Shown here one piece after another: positions 23,111-37,100 of a stretch of DNA of 64,000 bases. The translations under genes were made by a program, and so were the position numbers. The notes beneath the pieces are model-generated. The model worked only from the letters and a program-made list of their open reading frames with translations, was not told the origin of the DNA and ran no database searches. The DNA is from Calliopsis andreniformis (Eukaryota > Arthropoda > Insecta > Hymenoptera > Andrenidae): assembly GCF_051401765.1 (NCBI RefSeq), contig NW_027480534.1, positions 124,001 through 188,000 on the forward strand, given 5' to 3'. The number at the start of each line of letters is the position of its first letter. Within the stretch, counting starts at the first letter, position 1.

Positions 23111-25117
23111 ATTGAGTATTCAGGATTGAAGGTTGACCATTGAGGATTGAGGATTGAGGATTGAGAATTGAGGATTGATGATTGAAGATTGAGTATTGAG
23201 GATTGAAGATTGAACATTGAGTATTGAGGATCGAAGATTGAGGATTGAGGATGAGGGCTGAGGGTTGAGACTTGAGGCTTGAGTATTGAATCCTGCGAAT
23301 TCAGGATATTCTATTGAGTATTGAGAATTGAGGATTGATGGTTGAGTATTGAGGATAGAGGATTGAGGATTGAGGATTGGGTATTGAAGATTTGAGGATT
23401 GCTGATTGAGAATTGAGGACTGAGGATTGAGTATCGAGGATTGAGGATTGAAGATTGAGTATTAAGGATTGAAGATTGAGTATTGAGGATTGCAGATTGA
23501 GGATTGAGGATTGAGGATTGAAGATTGAAGATTGAGTATTGAGGATTGAAGATTGAGGATTGAGGATTGAGGATCGAGGATGGAGGATGAGGGGTGAGGG
23601 TTGAGGGTTGAGGTTTGAGTATTGAAAACTGCGAATTCAGGATATTCTATTGAGTATTGAGAATTGAGGATTGATGGTTGAGTATTGAGGATTGAGAATT
23701 GAGGATTGAGGATTGAGTATTCAAGATCGAGGAATGATGATTGAGGATTGAGGATTGAGGATTGAGGATTGAGGGTTGAGGATGGAGGATTGAAGAGAGA
23801 GGACCGAGTATTGAGGATTGATGGTTGAGATTTGTGTGTTGAGTATTGAGGATTGAGGATTGAGGATTAAGGATTGAGGGCTGAGGACTGAGGATTGAGG
23901 ATTGACGCTTGAGGATTGAGGGTTGAGGATGGAGGATTGAGGAGAGAGGACTGAGTGTTAAGGATTGAGTGTTGAGAATTGATGTTTGAGGATTGAGATT
24001 TAATTATTGAATATTGTGGATTGAGCATTGAACCATGAGAATTCAGGATATTCTATTGGGTATTGAGAAGCGATGATTCATGGTTGAGTATTGAGTATTG
24101 ATGATTGAGTACTGAGGGTTGAGGATTGAGGACGAGGACTGACGGTTGAGGATTGAGGATTGAGGATTGAGGACTGAGGATTGAGGACTGAGGATTGAGG
24201 ATGGAGGATTCAAGACGGAGGACTGAGTGTTGAGGATTGAGTGCTGAGAATTGATGTTTGAGGATTGAGATTTGATTATTGTATATTGTGGACTGAGTAT
24301 TGTACCATGAGGCTTCAGGATATTCTATTGAGTATTGAGAAGTGATGATTGATGGTTGAGTATTGAGTATTGATGATTGAGTACTGAGGGTTGAGGATTG
24401 AGGACAAGGACTGACGGTTGAGGATTGAGGATTGAGGACTGAGGATTGAGGACTGAGGATTGAGGATTGAGGATTGAAGATTGAGTATTGAGGATTGAAG
24501 ATTGAGGATTGGGGATTGAGGATTGAGGATTGAGTATTGAGGATTGAAGATTGAGGATATGGGACTGAGGATTGAAGATTCATTATTGAGGATTGAAGAT
24601 TGAGAATTGAGGATTGAGGATTGAACATTGAGGACCGAGTGTTGAGGGCTGTGTGATGAGATTTGATGTATGTGGACAGAGGTTTGAAGATTGCAGAATG
24701 AGTATTGAGTATTGAAAACTGTGAATTGAGGATATTCTATTGAGAATTGAGGATTGGCAACTGATTGTTGAGGACTGAGGGCTGAGTATTGAGGATTCAG
24801 GATTGAGGATTCGGGTTTGATGTTTGAGGACTGAGGATTGAGGGTTGAGGATTGGGGATTGAAGATTGGCGGTTGAGGATTGAGGATTGAGGATGGAGGA
24901 TTCAAGACAGAGGACTGAGTGTTGAGGATTGAGTGTTGAGGATTGATGTTTGAGGATTGAGATTTGATTATTGTATATTGTGGATTGAGTATTGAACCAT
25001 GAGGCTTCAGGATATTCTATTGGGTATTGAGAAGTGATGGTTGATGGTTGAGTATTGAGTATTGATGGTTGAGTACCGAGGGTTGAGGATTGAGGACGAG
25101 GACTGACGGTTGAGGAT
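23111..25117 (+). repeat. B-C-D-E-F-E block, copy 2 (offset 7,508)
   Basis: This is a copy of 15603-17610, with landmarks B 23297, C 23633, D 24039, E 24311, F 24723 and E 25003. The match holds to about 25117, in the stretch GACGGTTGAGGATTGAG, and then switches to the 6,222-offset block. Small differences include GAGCATTGAACC before D and GAAGCGATG after it. Confidence 0.8.
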
Positions 25118-27424
25118 TGAGAATTGAGGATTGAGGATTGAGGATTGAGGATTTAGGATTGAGGATTGAGGATTGAAGATTGAGGATTGAATATTGAGGA
25201 TTGTGGATTGAGGATTGAGGATTGAGGATTGAGGATGAGGGCTGAGGGTTGCGGATTGACCTTTGAGTATTGAATCCTGAGAATTCAGGATATTCTACTG
25301 AGTATTGAGAATTGAGAATTGATGGTTAAGTATTGAGTATTGAGGACTGAGGATTGAGGACTGAGTATTGAAGATTGAGGATTGATGATTGAGTATTGAG
25401 GATTGAGGATTGAGGATTGAGGATTGCGCATTGAGGATTGAGGATTGAAGATTGAGTATTGAAACCTGCGAATTCAGGATATTCTATTGAGTTTTGAGAA
25501 TTGAGGATTGATGGTTGAGTATTGAGGATTGAGAATTGAGCATTGAGGATTGAGTATTCAAGATAGATTAATGATGATTGAGGATTGAGGATTGAGGATT
25601 GAGGATTGAGGATTGAAGATTGAGTATAGAGGATTGAAGATTGAGGATTGGGGATTGAGTATTGAGGATTGAGGATTGAGGATTGAAGATTGAGGATTGA
25701 GTACTGGGGATTGAAGAATGAGTGTCGAGGATTGAGGGTTGAGGATTGAGGATTGAGGATTGAGTTTTCAGGATTGAAGATTGACGATTGAAGATTGAGG
25801 ATTGAGGATTGAGAATTGAGGATTGAGAATTGAAGACTGAGTATTGAGGATTGAAGGTTGAGGATTGAGGATTGAAGATTGAGGATGCAGGATGAGGGCT
25901 GAGGGTTGAGGATTGAGGTTTGAGTATTGAATCCTGAGCATTCAGGATATTCTATTGAGTATAGAGAATTGAGGATTGAGGATTGAGAAATGAGAATTGA
26001 GAATTGAGGATGAGGACTGAGGGTTGAGGATTGAGGATTGAGGATTGAGGATTGAGGATTGAGGATTGAAGATTGAGTATTGAGGATTGTAGATTGAGGA
26101 TTGAGGATTGAGGATTGTGGATTGAGGATAGAGGATTGAAGATTGAGTATTTGGGACTGAGGATTGAAGATTGAGGATTGAGGATTGAAGATTCAGGATT
26201 GAGGATTGAGGATTGAGGATTGAGGATGAGGGCTGAGGGCTGAGGATTGAGGCTTGAGGACTGAGGACTGAAGGTTGAGGATTGAGAATTGAGGATTGAG
26301 GATTCAAGAAACAGTATTGAGAATTGAAGATTGAGAATTGAGGATTGAGGATTGAACATTGAGGACTGAGTGTTGAGGGTTGAGTGATGAGAATTGATGT
26401 TTGTGGATAGAGATTTGAAGATTGCAGATTGAGTATTGAGTATTGAAAACTGTGAATTGATGATATTCTATTGAGGATTGAGGATTGACAACTGATTGTT
26501 GAGGACTGAGGGCTGAAGATTGAGGATTCAGGATTGAGGATTCGGGATTGAGGTTTGAGTACTGAGGATTGAGGGTTGAGGATTGAGCATTGAGGATTGA
26601 CGCTTGAGGATTGAGGGTTGAGGATGGAGGATTGAGGAGAGAGGACTGAGTGTTAAGGATTGAGTGTTGAGAGTTGATGTTTGAGGATTGAGATTTGATT
26701 ATTGAATATTGTGGATTGAGTATTGAACCATGAGAATTCAGGATATTCTATTGGGTATTGAGAAGTGATGATTCATGGTTGAGTATTGAGTATTGATGAT
26801 TGAGTACTGATGGTTGAGGATTGAGGACGAGGACTGACGGTTGAGGATTGAGGTTTGAGGATTGAGGATTGAGGATTGAGGACTGAGGATTGAGGATGGA
26901 GGATTCAAGACAGAGGACTGAGTGTTGAGGATTGAGTGTTGAGAATTGATGTTTGAGGATTGAGATTTGATTATTGTATATTGTGGATTGAGTATTGAAC
27001 CATGAGGCTTCAGGATATTCTATTGAGTATTGAGAAGTGATGATTGATGGTTGAGTATTGAGTATTGATGATTGAGTACTGAGGGTTGAGGATTGAGGAC
27101 AAGGACTGACGGTTGAGGGTTGAGGACTGACGATTGAGGATTGAGGATTGAGGACTGAGGATTGAGGATTGAGGATTGAAGATTGAGTATTTAGGATTGA
27201 AGATTGAGGATTGGGGATTGAGGATTGAGGATTGAGTATTGAGGATTGAAGATTGAGGATATGGGACTGAGGATTGAAGATGCAGTATTGAGGATTGAAG
27301 ATTGAGAATTGAGGATTGAGGATTGAACATTGAGGACTGAGTGTTGAGGGCTGAGTGACGAGAATTGATGTTTGTGGATAGAGGTTTGAAGATTGCAGAA
27401 TGAGTATTGAGTATTGAAAACTGT
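25118..27424 (+). repeat. A-C-I-F-D-E block, copy 2 (offset 6,222)
   Basis: This is a copy of about 18896-21202, with landmarks A 25281, C 25470, I 25938, F 26454, D 26734 and E 27006. It ends at the landmark at 27425, where the left half is still F (GAAAACTGTGAATTC) but the right half has changed to A. A third relative of this block is at 60301-62686. Confidence 0.8.
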
Positions 27425-29240
27425 GAATTCAGGATATTCTACTGAGTATTGAGCATTGAGAATTGATGGTTAAGTATTGAGTATTGAGGACTGAGGATTG
27501 AGGACTGAGTATTGAAGATTGAGGATTGATGATTGAGTATTGAGGATTGAGGATTGAGGATTGAGGATTGAGCATTGAGGATTGAGGATTGAAGATTGAG
27601 TATTGAAACCTGCGAATTCAGGATATTCTATTGAGTATTGAGAATTGAGGATTGATGGTTGAGTATTGAGGATTGAGTATTGAGGATTGAGGATTGTGGA
27701 TTGAGGATTGAAGATTGAGGATTGAGTACTGGGGATTGAAGAATGAGTGTCGAGGATTGAGGGTTGAGGATTGAGGATTGAGGATTGAGTTTTCAGGATT
27801 GAAGATTGACGATTGAAGATTGAGGATTGAGGATTGAGAATTGAGGACTGAGGATTGAAGATTGAGTATTGATGATTGAAGATTGAAGATTGAGTATTCA
27901 GGATTGAAGGTTGACCATTGAGGATTGAGGATTGAGGATTGAGAATTGAGGATTGATGATTGAAGATTGAGTATTGAGGATTGAAGATTGAACATTGAGT
28001 ATTGAGGATCGAAGATTGAGGATTGAGGATGAGGGCTGAGGGTTGAGACTTGAGGCTTGAGTATTGAATCCTGCGAATTCAGGATATTCTATTGAGTATT
28101 GAGAATTGAGGATTGATGGTTGAGTATTGAGGATAGAGGATTGAGGATTGAGGATTGGGTATTGAAGATTTGAGGATTGCTGATTGAGAATTGAGGACTG
28201 AGGATTGAGTATCGAGGATTGAGGATTGAAGATTGAGTATTAAGGATTGAAGATTGAGTATTGAGGATTGCAGATTGAGGATTGAGGATTGAGGATTGAA
28301 GATTGAAGATTGAGTATTGAGGATTGAAGATTGAGGATTGAGGATTGAGGATCGAGGATGGAGGATGAGGGGTGAGGGTTGAGGGTTGAGGTTTGAGTAT
28401 TGAAAACTGCGAATTCAGGATATTCTATTGAGTATTGAGAATTGAGGATTGATGGTTGAGTATTGAGGATTGAGAATTGAGGATTGAGGATTGAGTATTC
28501 AAGATCGAGGAATGATGATTGAGGATTGAGGATTGAGGATTGAGGATTGAGGGTTGAGGATGGAGGATTGAAGAGAGAGGACCGAGTATTGAGGATTGAT
28601 GGTTGAGATTTGTGTGTTGAGTATTGAGGATTGAGGATTGAGGATTAAGGATTGAGGGCTGAGGACTGAGGATTGAGGATTGACGCTTGAGGATTGAGGG
28701 TTGAGGATGGAGGATTGAGGAGAGAGGACTGAGTGTTAAGGATTGAGTGTTGAGAATTGATGTTTGAGGATTGAGATTTAATTATTGAATATTGTGGATT
28801 GAGTATTGAACCATGAGAATTCAGGATATTCTATTGGGTATTGAGAAGCGATGATTCATGGTTGAGTATTGAGTATTGATGATTGAGTACTGAGGGTTGA
28901 GGATTGAGGACGAGGACTGACGGTTGAGGATTGAGGATTGAGGATTGAGGACTGAGGATTGAGGACTGAGGATTGAGGATGGAGGATTCAAGACGGAGGA
29001 CTGAGTGTTGAGGATTGAGTGCTGAGAATTGATGTTTGAGGATTGAGATTTGATTATTGTATATTGTGGACTGAGTATTGTACCATGAGGCTTCAGGATA
29101 TTCTATTGAGTATTGAGAAGTGATGATTGATGGTTGAGTATTGAGTATTGATGATTGAGTACTGAGGGTTGAGGATTGAGGACAAGGACTGACGGTTGAG
29201 GATTGAGGATTGAGGACTGAGGATTGAGGACTGAGGATTG
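27425..29240 (+). repeat. A-C-B-C-D-E block, copy of 22647-24462 (offset 4,778)
   Basis: The right half of the landmark at 27425, including the private GAGCATTGAG change, and all following landmarks (B 28075, C 28411, D 28817, E 29089) match 22647 onward at 4,778 bp. The GAAGCGATG and TTTAATTATTG changes after and before D confirm this source rather than the 15.6-kb copy. The match ends near 29240, where the sequence switches to the 14.67-kb type. Confidence 0.8.
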
Positions 29241-29839
29241 AGGATTTAGGATTGAGGAATGAGGATTGAAGATTGAGGATTGAATATTGAGGATTGAGGA
29301 TTGAGGATTGAGGATTGAGGATTGAGGATTGAGGATTGAGGATTGAGGACTGAGTATTGAAGATTGAGGATTGATGATTGAGTATTGAGCATTGAGGATT
29401 GAGGATTGAGGATTGAGGATTGAGGATTGAAGATTGAGTATTCCGGATTGAAGGTTGAGGATTGAGGATTGACGATTGAGGATTAAGGATTGAGGATTGA
29501 AGATTGAGGATTGGGGACTGATGATTGAAGATTGAGCATTGAGGATTCAGGATTGAGGATTGAATATTCAGTATTGAGGATTGAAGATTGATAATTGAGG
29601 ATTGAGGATTGAACATTGAGGACTGAGTGTTGAGGATTGAGTGACGAGAATTGATGTTTGTGGATAGAGGTTTGAAGATTGCAGATTGAGTATTGAGCAT
29701 TGAAATCTGTGAATTGAGGATATTCAATTGAGGATTGAGGATTGACAACTGATTGTTGAGGACTGAGGGCTGAAGATGGATGATTCAGGATTGAGGATTC
29801 AGAATTGAGGTTTGAGGACTGAGGATTGAGGATTGAGTA
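29241..29839 (+). repeat. Copy of 14671-15262, with F 29711
   Basis: The marker GGATTTAGGATTGAGGAATG begins at 14671 and 29242. The F landmark GAAATCTGTGAATTGAGG is at 15133 and 29711. The offset changes from 14,571 to 14,578 because of one additional heptamer in this copy. The similarity fades after the shared GAGGTTTGAGGACTGAGG stretch. Confidence 0.65.
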
Positions 29840-31112
29840 TTGAAGGTTGAGCATTTGGGACTGAGGATTGAAGATTCAGGATTGAGGATTGAGGGTTGAG
29901 GATTGAGGATTGAGGATTGACGCTTGATGATTGAGGGTTGAGGATGGAGGATTGACGATTGAGTATGAGGGCTGAGGGTCGAGGATTGAGGACTGAGGAT
30001 TGACGATTGAGTATTGAGGATAGAGGATTGATGACTGAGGATTGAGGATTGAGGAGTGAGCATTGAAGATTGAGGATTGGGGACAGAGGATTGAAGATTG
30101 AGGGTTGAGGACTGAGGATTGAGGATTGAAGATTGAGTATTGAGTGTTGAAGATTGATGATTGTGGATTGAGGTTTGAGGATTGAGGATGAGGACTGAGG
30201 GTTGAGGATTGAGGCTTGAGGACTGAGGACTGAGGGTTGAGGATTGAGAATTGAGGATTGAGGATTGAGGATTGAGGATTGAGGATTTAGGATTGAGGAT
30301 TGAGGATTAAAGATTGAGGATTGAATATTGAGGATTGTGGATTGAGGATTGAGGATTGAGGATTGAGGATGAGGGCTGAGGGTTGAGGATTGACCTTTGA
30401 GTATTGAATCCTGAGAATTCAGGATATTCTACTGAGTATTGTGAATTGAGAATTGATGGTTAAGTATTGAGTATTGAGGATTGAGGATTAAGGACTGAGT
30501 ATTGAAGGTTGAGGATTGATAATTGAGTATTGAGGATTGAGGATTGAGGATTGAGGATTGAGGATTGAGGATTGAAGATTGAAAATTGAGTATTGAGGAT
30601 CGAAGATTGAGGATTGAGGATGAGGGCTGAGGGTTGAGACTTGAGGTTTGAGTATTGAATCCTGCGAATTCAGGATATTCTATTGAGTATTGAGAATTGA
30701 GGATTGATGGTTGAGTATTGAGGATTGAGAATTGGGGATTGAGGATTGAGTATTGAAGATTGAGGATTGATGATTGACAAATGAGGGTTGAGGATTGAAG
30801 ATTGAGGATTGAGTATTGAAGATTGAGGATTGATGATTGAGGATTCAGGATTGAGGATTGAGAATTGAGGATTGAGGATTGAAGATTGAGTATTGAGGAT
30901 TGAAGAATGAGGATTGAGGATTGAGGATTCAGGATTGAGGATTGAGGATTGTAGATTGAGGATTTGGGACTGAGGATTGAAGATTGAGCATTGAGGATTG
31001 AGGATTGAGGATTGAGGATTGAGGATTGAAGATTCAGTATTGAGGATTGAAGATTGAGGATTGAGGATGAGGGCTGAGGGTTGAGGATTGACCTTTGAGT
31101 ATTGAATCCTGA
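29840..31112 (+). repeat. Mosaic block with A 30415 and B-like 30666
   Basis: The block has an A landmark at 30415 and a B-like landmark at 30666, the latter with GAATTCAGGATATTC rather than the CAGTATATTC of B in the left domain. Part of it (near 30000-30150) resembles 21450-21600, 52030-52160 and 63410-63550, which share GGGGACAGAGGATTGAAG. It ends at the A-type landmark at 31113, the left edge of the 8.78-kb duplication. Confidence 0.55.
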
Positions 31113-34100
31113 GAATTCAGGAAATTCTATTGAGGATTGAGAATTGAGAATTGATGGTTAAGTATTGAGTATTGAGGATTGAGGATTGAGGACTGAGCAT
31201 TGTAGGTTGAGGATTGATGACTGACGATTGAGGACTGAGGACTGAGGATTGAGGATTGAGAATTCAGGATTGAGGATTGAGGATTGAGAAGAGAGGATGA
31301 GGACTGAGGGTTGAGGAATGAGGTTTGAGGAACGAGGATTGAGGACTGAGGATCGAGGATGGAGGATGAGGGCTGAGGGTTGAGGATTGAGGTTTGAGTA
31401 TTGAATCCTGCGAATTCAGGATATTCTATTGAGTATTGAGAATTGAGGATTGATGGTTGAGTATTGAGGATTGAGAATTGAGGATTGAGGATTGACGATT
31501 GAAGATTGACGATTGAGTATTGAGGATTGAGGATTGAAGATTGAGGATTGGGGACTGAGGATTGAAGTTTGAAGACAGAGGATTGAGGATTGAGGATTGA
31601 CGATTGAGGATTGCAGATTCAGTATTGAGGATTGAAGGTTGAGAATTGAAGATTGAGGATTGAAAATTGAGGATTGATGATTGAGGATTGAGAATTGGGG
31701 ATTGAAGATTGAGGATTGGGGATTGAGGATTGATGATTGAGGATAGAGTATCGAGGATTGAGAATTGAGGATTGAGCATTGAAGATTGAGTATTGAGGAT
31801 TGAAGATTGAGGATTGAGGATTGGGGATTGAAGATTGAGGACTGAGTGTTGAGGGTTGAGTGATGAGAATTGATGTTTGTGGATTGAGATTTGAAGATTG
31901 AAGAATGGGTATTGAGTATTGAAAACTGTGAATTGAGAACATTCTATTGAGGATTGAGGATTGACTATTGATTGTTGAGCACTGAGTGCTGAAGATTGAG
32001 GATTCAGGATTGAGGATTCGGGATTGAGGTTTGAGTACTGAGGATTGAGGGTTGAGGACTGAGGATTGAGGATTGACGCTTGAGGATTGAGGGTTGAGGA
32101 TGGAGGATTGAGGAGAGAGGACTGAGTGTTAAGGATTGAGTGATGAGAATTGATGTTTGAGGATTGAGATTTGATTATTGAATATTGTGGATTGAGTATT
32201 GAACCATGAGAATTCAGGATATTCTATTGGGTATTGAGAAGTGATGATTCATGGTTGAGTATTGAGTATTGATGATTGAGTACTGAGGGTTGAGGATTGA
32301 GGACGAGGACTGACGGTTGAGGATTGAGGATTGAGGATTCAGGACTGAGGATTGAGGATTGAGGATTGAGGATTTAGGATTGAGGATTGAGGATTGAAGA
32401 TTGAGGATTGAATATTGAGGATTGTGGATTGAGGATTGAGGATTGAGGATTGAGGATTGAGGATGAGGGCTGAGGGTTGAGGATTGACCTTTGAGTATTG
32501 AATCCTGAGAATTCAGGATATTCTACTGAGTATTGAGAATTGAGAATTGATGGTTAAGTATTGAGTATTGAGGATTGAGGATTGAGGACTGAGTATTGAA
32601 GATTGAGGATTGATGATTGAGTATTGAGGATTGAGGATTGAGGATTGAGGATTGAGCATTGAGGATTGAGGATTGAAGATTGAGTATTGAAACCTGCGAA
32701 TTCAGGATATTCTATTGAGTATTGAGAATTGAGGATTGATGGTTGAGTATTGAGGATTGAGAATTGAGGATTGAGGATTGAGTATTGAAGATAGATTAAT
32801 GATGATTGAGGATTGAGGATTGAGGATTGAGGATTGAGGATTGAAGATTGAGTATAGAGGATTGAAGATTGAGGATTGGGGATTGAGTATTGAGGATTGA
32901 GGATTGAGGATTGAAGATTGAGGATTGAGTATTGGGGATTGAAGAATGAGTGTCGAGGATTGAGGATTGAGGATTGAGGATTGAGGATTGAGTTTTCAGG
33001 ATTGAAGATTGACGATTGAAGATTGAGGATTGAGGATTGAGAATTGAGGACTGAGGATTGAAGATTGAGTATTGATGATTGAAGATTGAAGATTGAGTAT
33101 TGAGGGTTGAAGATTGAGGATTGCGGATGAGGGCTGAGGCTTGAGGGTTGTGGACTGAGGACGAGGACTGAGGGTTGAGTATTGATGTTTCAGGTCTGAG
33201 GATTGAGTATTGAGTATTGAAGATTGCGGATTGTGGATTGAGGATTGAGGATTGAGGATGAGGGCAGAGGGTTGAGGATGGATGTTTGAGGACTGAGGAC
33301 TGAGGGTTGAGGATTGAGAATTGAGGATTGAGGATTGAGAATTGAGGACTTAGGATTGAGGAATGAGGATTGAAGATTGAGGATTGAATATCGAGGATTG
33401 AGGATTGAGGATTGAGGATTGAGGATTGAGGATGAGGGCTGAGGGTTGAGGATTGACCTTTGAGTATTGAATCCTGAGAATTCAGGATATTCTACTGAGT
33501 ATTGAGAATTGAGAATTGATAGTTAAGTATTGAGTATTGAGGATTGAGGATTGAGGACTGAGTATTGAAGATTGAGGATTGATGATTGAGTATTGAGGAT
33601 TGAGGATTGAGGATTGAGGATTGAGGATTGAGGATTGAAGATTGAGTATTCCGGATTGAAGATTGAGGATTGAGGATTGAGGATTGAGGATTAAGGATTG
33701 AGGATTGAAGATTGAGGATTGGGGACTGAGGATTGAAGATTGAGCATTGAGGATTGAGGATTGAGGATTGAGGATTGAGGATTGAATATTCAGTATTGAG
33801 GATTGAACATTGATAATTGAGGATTGAGGATTGAACATTGAGGACTGAGTGTTGAGGATTGAGTGACGAGAATTGATGTTTGTGGATAGAGGTTTCAAGA
33901 TTGCAGATTGAGTATTGAGCATTGAAATCTGTGAATTGAGGATATTCAATTGAGGATTGAGGAATGACAACTGATTGTTGAGGACTGAGGGCTGAAGATT
34001 GATGATTCAGGATTGAAGATTCAGAATTGAGGTTTGAGGACTGAGGATTGAGGATTGAGGATGGAAGATTGAAGATTGACGATTGAGGATTGAGGATTGA

Positions 34101-37100
34101 GGATTGAAGATTGAGGATTGGGGACTGAGTATTGAGGCTTGAGTGGTGAGATTTGATGTTTGTGGATAGAGATTTGAGGATTGCAGATTGAGTATTGAGT
34201 ATTGAAAGCTGTGAATTGAGGATATTCTTTTGAGGACTGAGGATTGACAACTGATTGTTGAGGGCTCAGTGCTGAAGATTGAGGATTCAGGATTCAGGAT
34301 TCAGGATTGAGGTTTGAGGACTGAGGATTGAGGATTGAGGATTGAGGATTGAGGATTGAGGATGGAAGATTGAGGATTGGGTATTGAGGATTGAACATTG
34401 AGGATTGAGGATTGAGGATTGAGGATTGAGGATTGAGGATTGAAGATTGAATATTGATGATTGAAGATTGAGGAGTGAGTATTGAGGGATGTGGATTGAG
34501 GACGAGGACTGAGGGTTGAGTATTGATGTTTGAGGTATGATGATTGTGGATTGAGGATTGAGAATTGAGGATTGAGGATTGAGGATTGAGGATTGAAGAT
34601 TGAGTATTGAGGATTGATGATTGAGGATTGAGGATTGAGGATTAAGGATTGAGGATTGAGGATTGAGGATAGAGTATTGAGGATTGAGAATAGAGGATTG
34701 AGGATTGAAGATTGTGTATCGAGGATTGAAGATTGAGGATTGAGGATTGAGGATTGAAGATTGAGGACTGAGTGTTGAGGGTTGAGTGATGAGAATTGAT
34801 GTTTGTGGATTGAGATTTGAAGATTGAAGAATGGGAATTGAGTATTGAAAACTGTGAATTGAGAATATTCTATTGAGGATTGAGGATCGACAATTGATTG
34901 TTAAGGACTGAGGGCTGAAGATTGAGGATTCAGAATTGAGGATTCGGGATTGAGGTTTGAGTACTGAGGATTGAGGTTTGAGGATTGAGGATTGAGAATA
35001 GACGCTTGAGGATTGAGGGTTGAGGATGGAGGATTGAAGATAGAGGATTGAGTGTTGAGGATTGAGTGTTGAGAATTGATGTTTGAGGATCGAGATTTGA
35101 TTATTGAATATTGTGGATTGAGTATTGAATCATGGGAATTCAGGATATTCTATTGAGTATTGAGAATTGAGGATTGATGGTTTAGTATTGAGGATTGATG
35201 GTTGAGGGTTTTGTGTTGAATATTGAGGATTGAGGATTGAGGATTGAGGATTGAAGATTGTGTGTTGAGGATTGAAGATTGAGGATTGAGGATTGAGGAT
35301 TGAGGATTGAGGATGAGGCCTGAGGGCTGAGGATTGAGGTTTAAGGACTGAGGACTGTGGGTTGAGAATTGAGAATTGATGGTTAAGTATTGAGTATTGA
35401 GGATTGAGGATTGAGGACTGAGCATTGAAGATTGAGGATTGATCACTGACGATTGAGGATTGAGGACTGAGGATTGAGGATTGAGAATTGAGGATTGAGG
35501 ATTGAAGATTGAGTATTGAGGATTGAAGATTGAAGATTGAGTATTGAGGATCGAAGATTGAGGATTGAGGATGAGGGCTGAGAGTTGAGACTAGAGGTTT
35601 GAGTATTGAATCCTGCGAATTGAGGATATTCTATTGAGTATTGAGAATTGAGGATTGACGGTTGAGTATTGAGGATTGAGGATTGAGGATTGAGGATTGT
35701 GTATTGAAGATTGAGGATTGATGATTGAGAATTGAGCATTGAGGATTGAGTATTGAGGATTGAGGATTGAAGATTGAGAATTCAGGATTGAAGATTCAGT
35801 ATTGAGGATTGAGGATTGAAGATTGAGGATTGGGGACTGAGGATTGAAGATTGAGTATTGAGGACTGAGCATTGAGGATTGATGTTTGAGTATTGAGGAT
35901 TGAGAATTGAGGATTGAGGATTGACGATTGAAGATTGACGATTGAGGATTGAGGATTGAGGATTGAAGATTGAGTATTGAGTATTGATGATTGAGTACTG
36001 AGGGTTGAGGGTTGAGGACGAGGACTGACGGTTGAGGATTGAGGATTGAGGATTGAGGATTGAGGATTATGGACTGAGGATTGATGACTGAGGATTGAGG
36101 ATTGAGGATTGAGGATTGAGGATTGAGGATTGAAGATTGAGGATTGGGGACTGAGGATTGAAGATTGAGGATTGAGGACTGAGGATTGAGGATTGAAGAT
36201 TGAGTATTGAGGATTGAAGATTGAGGATTGAGGATTGAGGATTGAGGATGAGGGCTGAGGGCTGAGGGTTGAGGTTTAAGGACTGAGGACTGAGGGTTGA
36301 GGATTGAGTATTGAGGATTGTAGATTGAGGATTTAGGATTGAGGATTGAGGATTGAGAATTGAAGGTTGAGGATTGGGGAATGAGTGTTGAGGGTTGAGT
36401 GATGAGAATTGATGTTTGTGGATTGAGATTTGAAGATTGAAGAATGGGAATTGAGTATTGAAAACTGTGAATTGAGAATATTGTATTGAGGATTGAGGAT
36501 CGACAATTGATTGTTAAGGACTGAGGGCTGAGTATTGAGGATTCAGGATTGAGGATACGGGATTGAGGTTTGAGTACTGAGGATTGAGGGTTGAGGATTG
36601 AGGATTGAGGATTGACGCTTGAGGATTGAGGCTTGAGGATGGAGGATTGAGGATTGAGCATTGAGGATTGAAGATTGAGTATTGAGGATTGAAGATTGAG
36701 GGTTGAGGATTGAGGATTGAGGATTGAGCATTGAGGACTGAAGATTGAGGATTGGGGACTGAGGATTGAAGATTGAGGATTGAGGACTGAGGATTGAGGA
36801 TTGAAGATTGAGTATTGAGGATTGAACATTGAGGATTGAGGGTTGAGGATTGAGAATTGAGGATTGAGGATTGAGGATTGAGAATTGAATATTGAGGATT
36901 GATGACAGAGGATTGAGGGTTGAGGATTGAGGATTGAGGATTGAAGATTGAAGGTTGAGTATTGAGGATTGAAGATGAGGATCGAGAATTGAGGATCGAG
37001 GATGGAGGATGAAGGCTGAGGGTTGAGGATTGAGGTTTGAGTATTGAATCCTGCGAATTCAGGATATTCTATTGAGTATTGAGAATTGAGGATTGATGGT

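Noticed and set aside
35591..36829. 412-codon - strand frame (and its copy at 44379-45617) as a repeat protein gene
   Set aside because: It is the SSILNPQ heptapeptide produced by any frame of ATCCTCA tandems. Equivalent frames overlap it, there is no ribosome-binding or promoter context, no non-repeat domain, and the copies change by whole heptamers without regard to coding.
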